64,000 nucleotides of DNA from positions 16,021,216-16,085,215 of the forward strand of contig CP137670.1 in assembly GCA_037976565.1 (NCBI GenBank), given 5' to 3'. The notes below the pieces were generated by a model. The model was not told the origin of the DNA and ran no database searches. It saw nothing but the letters and a program-made list of their open reading frames with translations. Origin of the DNA: Mesocentrotus franciscanus. Taxonomy: Eukaryota; Echinodermata; Echinoidea; Camarodonta; Strongylocentrotidae. The translations under genes were made by a program, and so were the position numbers. Shown here in pieces: positions 25,801 to 37,800 of the stretch (the first letter of the stretch is position 1; each line of letters opens with the position of its first letter).

Positions 25801-28800
25801 AAGTGTAGTTGAAATGCTGTCATAATTATTCCAAATATAAGTACTAAGAGTTAGACTTTGGTCCAAACTTTGATACCACATATCTGTAGTGCTTTGTAGC
25901 AGATGAAAGAAATCCAACGAACCAATGTTTATAATACAAATTCATGGTGTTCTTATGTTCAATCTCTTATGAACAAAAGGAATTAAAGAAGGGCAGATCG
26001 AAACTCGAAAAACATAAACAAACATAATAACAAACAAACAAACAAAAACAAGTTGAATGTGACTGCATCTCTAATATGCCTTCATTTATATGTTTGCTCA
26101 TTGACCAATGATCCTGTGACCTTAAGCATGTGACCTCACAAACCCCAATTTTTTCCAATGAATCTATTCATGCTCATACATATTTGAGAAAATGAGAAAT
26201 CTCTGAACTGCTTTGAGTTAAACTGCATTAATGAGAGAGAACAAAGAGGCACCACCTTTCGTAGCAGAGGCATTACAAAAAGAGAGAGTATTATATAAAC
26301 ATAGTATGGCAATCACTATTACATGTAATTATTAACTATTAACTTTCCAAAAAAAAAAAACCTTTCATAATTAACTGATAATAATGGTGATAAAGAAATT
26401 ATGCTTTAAAGCCCCTCTGTACTAGTATACCGAGGAGGGATTAGAGGGATTAGCATGGTCATTAATAGGTGGTTATCTCATCAACTCAGCTCTCAATTAA
26501 CATAAGAAAAAGAGGATCATGGGGGACCAACAGGCACCGCTTAGGCATTGATTTCTATATAGAGGGAGCAAGTAGCTACAAGTAGTGCAGTGGGGCTTTA
26601 AGAGTTACCTGAAGACTGAACAGATGGCGGGCCACCTCGCCTTCTGTTTATTCCTGATTCTCCTATAAAGAAAATCAGCAAAGCCATTATTAGAATCAAA
26701 CAATTACACCTACATATATATATATATATATAAACACTGTTGAATACATGTATAATCACAAAATCTGGTGAATTCAACAAGATTATATATCTCTATATAA
26801 AACAAACGAAACAAAAAACAGTTCAGTCTAATAAAAAATGACAATAACCTTTGCCAATAACCTAAAAGACCACCTTTACAGATAAAGGTGATGTGACATT
26901 TGTCTCGCTAATATTTGCTCTGGCTTTATTTTGTCGAATACCATACCCATTGCCTTATGGTTAGAATAAGGTATGATCACCAAGCCAACATGTACATGTA
27001 CCGGAGAAGACAATGGGACATAGGTTATCTGGGCTATCACAATCAGACCAGCTAGGCTCCTCTTTTTGCAGGTTCTATTACTCTAGGTCAAACCACCAAA
27101 CACCACCAACAACAATAAATGAGTTCCAGGCTGCTAGTATAGTGCAAGCCATTCAAATTGGCTCTTCTCATTTCAGGAGATACATGTAGCTCGATGTGAC
27201 ATGCACTAGATCATGCTATCTAGTTCCCATGGCATATCCCCAGAAGTGAGGTGCTCCAGAGGTCCAATGTTTTGGATCACCTTGTCACGCTGTTTGGTGG
27301 ACCGAAATGATGATGCCGAGTTCTGACCTCAGAGATCTCTTGTAATGAGAACGGGGTCTATGATGATTACATATACATGTACCTGAGAAGATGATGGGAG
27401 GTAGTTTATCTGCGCTTGTGGTATCAGAGCTGGTCCCCTCTTTATCCTTGACGTTCCATGTCGTCATGTTGGTTGTCAGCTTAGGGTTGATTGGAGGAAA
27501 GCGCCCCCTACCACCTGATATGGAAGAGGGAGACGGAAATGTTTAATTCAAATTCCATAACAAATTCCTCTTCTTGCAGTTTTCTCTGGTAAAGAGGGAA
27601 CCCTGGCAAAATACAGCAACAATATTATAATTAATAATAATAATTTCAACAACAATGATAAGAACAATGATAATAACAATGACAATAGTAATGATGATGA
27701 GGATGATGATAAAAGTAAAAATAGCAAAAATGAAACAATATCATAGAAAAAAAAAAGAAAAAAAAGGGCGACTATACTTCAGAAATAACATTGGCCCCTT
27801 GTTTGTTCCGTTCCTTATTTATTTTTCAACGTATGCAATTAAAGAAAACCATATAATACTGTGTAAATACATAAAATAGGTGTAATCTCTGGGTGTATTA
27901 TACATTAGGTGTGATGTCCCTTGTTATGTCGGTTGTTAGCCTAGGGTTCCTCCTAACTGATATGTATAAGTATGAGACAGACAAACTGTTAACCCATTGA
28001 ATACTCTTGTTCCTATAAGCTTACTACAGGGCCCACCCAGTTCCAGTAAGCAATGGGTTCAAAGAGGAATAGCACCAATGAATGGACAGTAAGCCTGAAA
28101 AATATTAAGGACCTTATAAATATTCATGTATGTTTATGTTAATTATGCGCATGAGCAGAGGACTCGCTTGTGAAGAGGTGATTTTTTTATTAAAACCTAC
28201 AACCGTATTTGTCACCGATATTTTATTGTTTTGTTTTGTACTAATATTGTTGCTATTTTTGTGTTGTGAAGTGCCGAAAGATATAATTGTATAATATAAT
28301 GTCGCCTTTTTGTGACACAAAGATGAAGATGACAGCCGCCCCCAAAACGAGGGAGGATTACACTTTAAAAGTGAAAGCAGCTCCTTGCTTGTTCCCTCTT
28401 TATTTGTCAAAAATTATATTTCAATTTAATTCAGTTTCCTTTTTTAAAAATTCAATATAAACCATGTCAGGACTAACCTAGACATAAACTTTTTATAGGT
28501 ATTTAGAGGTCTGGCTCTGTATTCAAGGTAATACTTATGCTAGAAATGTGAGTATTTTACTTCGTTTTTCGGCTTAGGTAAAATATTTAACCAACTTTGA
28601 TATTTAGTTGAAGCTTGTGACTGCGTATTTTACCTAAGTTTTAGACATCTCCCTAGCATACTTAAGCCAATAATTTTGGAGGTCTTGATTGGCAGACATA
28701 TATGTTTTCCATACACAATCATCATAAGCTGCCCACCAAACTATTAGGGCACATTTAGCTGCACACTATTTTGGATTGACAATGTGACGTCACAATGCTT

Positions 28801-31800
28801 GTCAGTAAGTATTTTACCTTAAAGTCGGCTTGCTAAATTAAAATGCAGAGATGTGATCTGAATACAAGACAAGACATATTATTAGCCAAGTAAAGTGAAG
28901 TAAACACTTAATTGACATTCAATTCAATTCAATACTTAGAATAGCTAAGGACTTACTTATCTCGTATTCAAATCGCATTTTAGACTTTTACATAAGTAAT
29001 ACAAAATCTAAGTAAAATACTTACTGATATTAAAGCATTGCGACATCACATGGTCAATCAATGCGTCGCAATATATGTGTGCTAATATAATTGTGCGCTG
29101 GTTATGCCTCTGCCAATCAAGGCCTCCAAGTAATTGGCTTAAGTCTGGTAGGGAGCTGTCTTAAATTTTATTTAGAGTAAAATACTTAGCCAAAAGTTTT
29201 AACTGAATACCAAAATTGGCTAAGTATTTTATCTAAGCCAAAGGCTAAGTTAAATACTCATAATTCAAACTTAAGTATTGAATTGAATACCAGCTCATGG
29301 GCCTTCTTCCGAAAACGATGTTATTTTTATATGTATGTCCAACCTGGAATTGTGTGGAGTAAACACTTATCATCAGTGCTTGCACCAATGTCTCTTCTAA
29401 AAACTTGATGCTAACACAGCCAGCTTTGAGCAGACAGTAACCAAAGACTTCCTCATTTGTTGTTGTTATAAAAATTAACATCGTTTCAGTGACATAAAAG
29501 ACAACATCATTTTCAGCATTGAAGCTAGCACACTACACGATGCTAAATAGTGCATCCTGTTAGATGTGGAAACACCCACTTACGTTTTGGGCCAGCAGTG
29601 TATTTACGATATAAGCCCTCTACTTTCTTCTCTAGGTGCTCAGCGATGAAGACCTCTTTTTTCAAAGCTGACTTCTGGCGTTCTTTTCTAATATGAGCAA
29701 GATTGTCTGTGCATAGGAAAAAGAACCGGGCCTGGTGTCATCAAATTTGTTCTCAATAACAACCGTTGCAATCTTATAATGCCGACAGTCAATCTATACA
29801 ACAATTTCAATAGGTTTTATCACTGAGTTGTAACAATGGTTGATGATGAAAGGTACAGGGTTTGAATCCGTGTCACAGCACTAATGTCCACTCTCCATCC
29901 AGGAGCAGCGAATGGGTACCAGGTAGTAGTGAGTTTCTTAAAATGCTGGAGCGCCACAATGGCATCTATGCTAAAGCTGGAGTGTGGAGTCTGACAGACA
30001 TGAGCGCTATCCAAGAACCCTCTATTATTCTTCTCATTATTATAATATCACAACATTGTTTTGAAGGCCAAGAAAAAGGAAGCATTCGTGGAAACTAGGA
30101 AAGCTACATCACCTTGTTGCTTTTCTCTTTGCTTAGCGACCATTTCTTCTCTTATTCTAACTCCTCGATTCATCTCTTCTTTCATCTGAGCCAACTTGAT
30201 TCTATCTTTCATCATTCTTTTAGCTCGAGCCAGCTCACGTCGAGTCCACTGCTCTTCCAACTGTAAAAACAAATTAAAGTGAACCAGAATAATTTGAGTA
30301 CAGCTAGAAATAATAAAATCAACCTTAAAAAAAATGGCATTCTACAGGTTAACGGATAAGGAGTATGAAGCAAATAAAAAATGACATGAAACCATATGCA
30401 TAGAACTCAAGTCTGACTTGGGTTTAACTTCTGTGCAGCAGTGTGGGCCATATCTCTTATGAGCATTAGTGTGTGCTTGTGTGTAATTGGGGTTTTACAG
30501 ACCTGTATCAATCAGATATGATTATTTACGTCTGGGGACCGACCTTTAACGTCACCATCCTTTAACGTCACCATCCGAAAGACGCGACTCAGGGGTCACC
30601 TGAGCCAGTTTGTAGGCGAGGACAGAGAATTGACTAAGTGGGCGTGCTGCTAGACCAAATCACATCTCCCTTTTATACAGTTGCCCCCAGTTGTCTACTC
30701 ACAATCTCCTTTTATTTTAATTAAGAGAGTATATAGACTTGCAAAATCTCTTTTCAGGAGTAATATTTGAAGCTCATATTTTAAATATAGTAATAACACA
30801 TAGAATAATTAACATACACATGTTGCATACCTCCTTTGTTATAATTGTCAAATATTTTATATATGTTTTATGTGTGCTATTTGATCTGGTTTGTAAATGA
30901 ATTACGCTGATGTTGATATGCAGAATTAACAACACTAACAACAAATGATTGATTTCATTGAGTTATATCACACTTTGAATGACAGATGTTTTTTTAAATA
31001 CATTATTTGTTTGCATGAATCAGGATGTCCAGTTTGAAAATCACATTTAAAGACTCATGTACTGCATAGAAAACACAGACAAAATAAGAACAAACTAGAT
31101 GGAACTTCGACTGCGTGCAGTCGAAAATGATGCCTCCGCCAAAACAAACCAAAACGGAAGCAATTTTTAATATTTAAGTTTGATTGTAATCCATTAACGG
31201 GTTCTCAGGATGTCGTGATTACAAGCTATTTTTCATATACATGGCTCTGCAAGATAAATACATGTCCTGAGTTTGATAGTAATCCATCTGTTGGATCTAA
31301 TCATAATGCGTTCACAGGCTATTTTTTAATACATAATAAGCCCCATGACTTTTGACCTTTGACCTCATGACCCAAAAATCTAATCAGTTCATTGGCTCTG
31401 CAAGATTCATACTGTACATGTCTTGAGTTTGATGGTAATCCGTCCACCGGTTCTAATGATAGTGTGATCACAAGCTGTGTTTGCATACATAACGCGCCCT
31501 GTGACCTTTGACCTTTAACCTCGTGACCCCAAAATCTAATCAGTTCATCGGCTCTGCAAGATACATACATGCCCCAAGTTTGGCAGGAATCCATCGATCG
31601 GTTCTTGAGATAACGCGATCACGAGCTATTTTTGCATACATAATAAGCCCTGTGACCTTTGACCTCGTGACCCCCAAATCTAATCAGTTCATTGGCTTTG
31701 CAAGATACATACATGACATAAGTTTGGCAGTAATACATCAATCAGTTCTTGAGATAACGCGATCACGAGAACGGGACGTACGGACGGACAACCAGAAAAC

Positions 31801-34800
31801 ATAATGCCTCCGGCTACTTTGTAGCGGAGGCATAAAAAAAGGCGTTGCTGCCTTCAAAGTTCAACTTATGCAAAATAGTCCTTTTGAATAATGATATATC
31901 CTAAATAGCAGGGAAATGTATGGATATATTGTAAAAATGGAAAGTATAAACTGAGTTTTCTTGTTTCATAATCTGTTATTATAAATTATGAAATAATAAT
32001 TTCAATCTAAATTACATGTATGTGAATGTTTATCTCTTATGAAAGCATCAATTGTAATAGTCCTAAACAAAGAAATAATAAATATGAAGAATAAAATGCA
32101 ACAGAAATTCATAACAAAATGTGTAACTAGAATTAAATGTTTCTCTTGTTGATATCTGCATTACCTTCATTTCTTTTTCCTCCTTCATTCTTTTCCGTTG
32201 TACTTTCAACTGCTCTTTTCGTCGCATCTCCTCAGCAGTTCTTTTAGTTTTTATCAAGGACTTCTTTACTATAGCCTATTTGGGAGAGCCGGGGACAAAG
32301 ACAATTAAAAACTTATTTAATTTTTTATTTCATTTTTTATTTCATTTTATCTATCATATAGTTTTTTTAAGATAATCTTGCCTCATCTCTGCTTTCATTA
32401 CAGTCGTCATTCCTGTTGTATCCTCATCATCAAGACCACAATTACCATCATCATCACCAATACTACCATCACCATCATCATCACCATCATTATCATCACC
32501 ATCATCATCACCATCATTATCATCACCAATACTACCATCACCATCATCATCACCAATACTACCATCACCATCATTATCATCACCAATACTACCATCACCA
32601 TCATCATCACCAATACTACCATCACCATCATCAATACTACCATCACCATCATCATCATCACCAATACTACCATCACCAACATCATCATCACCATCATCAT
32701 CATCATCATCACCAATACTACCATCACCATCATCATCACCATCATTATCATCACCAATACTACCATCACCATCATCATCATCATCACCAATACTACCATC
32801 ACCATCATCACCACCACCACCACCATCATCATCACCATTCTTACCTCTGCTTCCAGAGTCATCCTGATATTGTGATGTTTTTCCTCACTTTGCTGCCGTG
32901 TGCTCTGTAGAAGAGCCATCTTCTTGCGGCGCTGATCCAACAATCTAATCATAGTCTTCCTATAATCACTCTGAAGCTTACGAGACAACCTGTTGCACAA
33001 ACAAAACAGTGAATTTGTACAAAATGATGCAAGACACAGGTAGATCCCTATATTCTAAATAAGGCAGTGACATGCACTTTCATGCACTTCTGCAGTAGCT
33101 CCAGGGCCCTGTTTCATAAAACTTGTTATCACTATTAAACAAGTTACAATAATTGTTATGAGCTTACTGAAATCATGGCATTTGATTGGCTGAGAGCAAA
33201 TTTGCCATAGAAGTTCAATATTTGTTATTGTTAACAAGTTTTATGAAACAGGGCCCAGGTTTTATTAGTCAAAGACAGAAGGTTATGGTGTATTAGGTTC
33301 TGGTAGAGGCCTAGAGGGCTGGCCCCAGCATTTAGATAATGTAACAAAGACAGGCCTTAAGCAATGAGGTAGTGACTAGTAAGTTATATTGATAAAATTC
33401 TCCTTCCTTTCTCCTCATCTATCTCTACTTTTCAAATACAAGTTTTTTTTCCTTGCACCAGACTTTCTTCTTTGTAAGCAGAGATTATGTGATGCTCCCT
33501 TCTCTCTCTCTCTCTTTCTCACTCTCTCTCACTCTCTCTCTCTCTCTCTCTCTGCCTATCTCTATTGTATCATTTCTCTCTTCCACTCCCCAATGCCTCT
33601 CTCACTCAATACTTACTTTTTCCTTTCTTTCTCTCTAACTTTTTTCTGTTTAATGAGAGAGTCTTTGATAAGCCTGTCTCTCTCGCTAACATCCTTACGG
33701 ATGCTTTGTTTGCGCTGTCTGTTGAGGCGTTCTCTTTCTTCAAGCAACTTAAACATGGTAAAAGAGGTGATAGAAAAGGAAGACGGAAACAAAAAAGAGT
33801 AGAAAAACAGAGCATATACTGTATATGGAAATTGAATGCAAATAGATTGTGCATATAGTGTAAGCATACACAGAAATAATGTGGTGGGCCACACAGAAAT
33901 TGAAGTATGACAAAGTGATTGTAGGAAGAAACAAAAACAAGTGCATGCAATACATGCAGTTTGCAAATGAAAACAAGTGTCACAAACAATTACTTAGACA
34001 AATAATTAGGAAGACAGAGTAGAAAAACAAAACACATTTTTGAAGCGTAGACAAAGGATGAAATGAGATCAACTGCAAAGGGATGATAGAATGAAAGAAA
34101 CAAACAAACAAAAAAGGAAAATAGAAATGGTGATATTGTGTGACAAAGGAGACTTCATAGGCAAAAAATGGAAGACAGATAAAGTACAAATATTATTGGT
34201 TGCAAAAAATGATGAAATGTAAGAAGCCACAGATCTACAGTATATCGTAACATAAGACACATACAAGTACATGTACATGTATGTAGAAAACAGCCCAACA
34301 AGCTTTGTTGTAAATTTAAGGTATCTTACCATTCTCTTTCTCTCCTGAGTGATTTTCTCAAGTTGAACTGATTTCAGATACTGGTGGTAGCCGTTGAACT
34401 CTTTCAAGGAGCATTTCACCTGAAGGAAATATTCAAAGTAGAAAGTTTTCATAAGCTAAATACAGAATAGAAAATTAAGAATAAGATATTGCTGACATAT
34501 TCCCCCCTCCAAAATTAAAAAAAACCTCTCTCAAATACTTAAAAATACAAATTTTTCTACTGCATCCATTATCAACTTATCAATCGATATTAATCTACCA
34601 ACCTATCAAAATCTTTCTATCTATCTACATGTATCAATCTATCTCCCCCTCTTCCTCTCTCCGCCATTAGCCCTTTTTAAAACAAAAATCAATCTACAGT
34701 CAATGTATCTTTGTTCTTACCATTCCATCTGGTGTGATATATCCCGATTTGATGAGTCTGTCATAGGTGACCTGCGTTGTATAATGGCTCTTTAGATGTG

Positions 34801-37800
34801 GATCATGCAGACTCTGATATTCACAGAACAGTCCTGCAGCCACAGGGTCAAAATCAAGATCATCTGGGGTTGGATGAAGCTAGGAGGAGATCATTTGGAA
34901 GACAATCATTTTGTAATGTTTCTTATGCTGTTCATTCATTGTTACATTTAGCTTTCCATACACTTCCCCATCTCCATTTCCTAAATTCTTCTACTCATTC
35001 AATCATAGCCTCTTTTGTCATGTTGTGCTTACACACTCACCTGTCAGTGATTCTAGTATTTCCTCCTTACTCACTTCTCAATCAATTCCATTGGTTCCCC
35101 TTCTTCATCAGGCTATTCTATTATTTTGGACTTGTCCATTTTATGTTAAATGTCATCGATTAAGATGTTTAAAATGTTAATTTTCTGAATGTTCTGCAGA
35201 GAGCAGTCTGTAACAACAAGAAATAAAGCAGAGCACTACAGGACTCCAACTTGTATACATCTTTGTATTTTTGCTCTCATATTACTGTCAATCCAAACAC
35301 TTTTGTGACCAGAAACGGTACTGATGTACTGGCTCTGAAATTTCACTGCGAAAGAAACCATCTAAAAACCTTCTTAATTTGTTCATACACTAAGCAGCAG
35401 CACCTAATATTCTTTGGAAAAGGCCCTATAGGCCTACATGTATATGAAGCCGATATTATTTATTTACTTAATTGTGTATTGCAGACTTTAAAAGTAATGA
35501 GAAGTTGATTAAATTGGCTAAATCTTGCTAAAACTCACTAATAATTCAGATTTATTTTCTCTCTCTCTCTCTCTTTTAATTCTATTTATTTATTTCTTAT
35601 TTATATATTTTGAGTTGTTTAGTAGAAATCAGCAAGGAACTTACCTTCTTGCACAGACCGGTAGTGAAGAGAACAATTTTTCCCTTGGGAGCAGGGACCA
35701 TGGGTAGTTTACTGTACATGGGTGTATCTAACATCCATGCTGGTAGAGGGGGCAGTGGACCTGGTAGCTTCTCATGCCCAAGGTAAAAAGGGGTGCTGAT
35801 TATGGATGAAAGAGGGGCAAAACAAATGACATCGGGGATGGAAAGTGAGATACTTTACAAATATATACCAGTCTACAGGTACAGATTTTTATTAATAACT
35901 TTTAAAAAATGGCATAAGGTCTTGAGCTTAGCCTAACTCTGTGAGTCTCTGGCTTTGTAAAATAAGACACTTATCAAGAGGAGCTACAGTAACCATGGAC
36001 TGGGGTCTCTGTATAGTATCCTAGCTCTGAGTAGAGCTACAGTACCCATGGACTGCGGTCTCTGTATAGTATCCTAGCTCTGAGTAGAGCTACAGTACCC
36101 ATGGACTGCGGTCTCTGTATAGTATCCTAGCTCTGAGTAGAGCTACAGTACCCATGGACTGGGGTCTCTGTATAGTATCCTAGCTCTGAGTAGAGCTACA
36201 GTACCCATGGACTGGGGTCTCTGTATAGTATCCTAGCTCTGAGTAGAGCTACAGTACCCATGGACTGCGGTCTCTGTATAGTATCCTAGCTCTGAGTAGA
36301 GCTACAGTACCCATGGACTGGGGTCTCTGTATAGTATCCTAGCTCTGAGTAGAGCTACAGTACCCATGGACTGCGGTCTCTGTATAGTATCCTAGCTCTG
36401 AGTAGAGCTACAGTACCCATGGACTGCGGTCTCTGTATAGTATCCTAGCTCTGAGTAGAGCTACAGTACCCATGGACTGCGGTCTCTGTATAGTATCCTA
36501 GCTCTGAGTAGAGCTACAGTACCCATGGACTGCGGTCTCTGTATAGTATCCTAGCTCTGAGTAGAGCTACAGTACCCATGGACTGGGGTCTCTGTATAGT
36601 ATCCTAGCTCTGAGTAGAGCTACAGTACCCATGGACTGCGGTCTCTGTATAGGATCCTAGCTCTGAGTAGAGCTACAGTACCCATGGACTGGGGTCTCTG
36701 TATAGTATCCTAGCTCTGAGTAGAGCTACAGTACCCATGGACTGCGGTCTCTGTATAGTATCCTAGCTCTGAGTAGAGCTACAGTACCCATGGACTGCGG
36801 TCTCTGTATAGTATCCTAGCTCTGAGTAGAGCTACAGTACCCATGGACTGCGGTCTCTGTATAGTATCCTAGCTCTGAGTAGAGCTACAGTACCCATGGA
36901 CTGCGGTCTCTGTATAGTATCCTAGCTCTGAGTAGAGCTACAGTACCCATGGACTGCGGTCTCTGTATAGTATCCTAGCTCTGAGTAGAGCTACAGTACC
37001 CATGGACTGCGGTCTCTGTATAGTATCCTAGCTCTGAGTAGAGCTACAGTACCCATGGACTGCGGTCTCTGTATAGTATCCTAGCTCTGAGTAGAGCTAC
37101 AGTACCCATGGACTGCGGTCTCTGTATAGTATCCTAGCTCTGAGTAGAGCTACAGTACCCATGGACTGCGGTCTCTGTATAGTATCCTAGCTCTGAGTAG
37201 AGCTACAGTACCCATGGACTGCGGTCTCTGTATAGTATCCTAGCTCTGAGTAGAGCTACAGTACCCATGGACTGGGGTCTCTGTATAGTATCCTAGCTCT
37301 GAGTAGAGCTACAGTACCCATGGACTGGGGTCTCTGTATAGTATCCTAGCTCTGAGTAGAGCTACAGTACCCATGGACTGCGGTCTCTGTATAGTATCCT
37401 AGCTCTGAGTAGAGCTACAGTACCCATGGACTGCGGTCTCTGTATAGTATCCTAGCTCTGAGTAGAGCTACAGTACCCATGGACTGCGGTCTCTGTATAG
37501 TATCCTAGCTCTGAGTAGAGCTAAAGTACCCATGGACTGCGGTCTCTGTATAGTATCCTAGCTCTGAGTAGAGCTACAGTACCCATGGACTGGGGTCTCT
37601 GTATAGTATCCTAGCTCTGAGTAGAGCTCAGTACCCATGGACTGCGGTCTCTGTATAGTATCCTAGATCTGAGTAGAGCTACAATACCCATGGACTGCGG
37701 TCTCTGTATATAGTATCCTAGCTCTGAGTACAGTTACAGTACCCATGGACTGGGGTCTCTGTATAGTATCCTAGCTCTGAGTAGAGCTCAGTACCCATGG

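Noticed and set aside
32378..33000. His/Tyr-rich and Met/Val-rich ORFs of ~165-197 codons
   Set aside because: Both strands of the ATC/ACC array are open by composition. The minus-strand one only runs into the genuine exon at 32845-32989.
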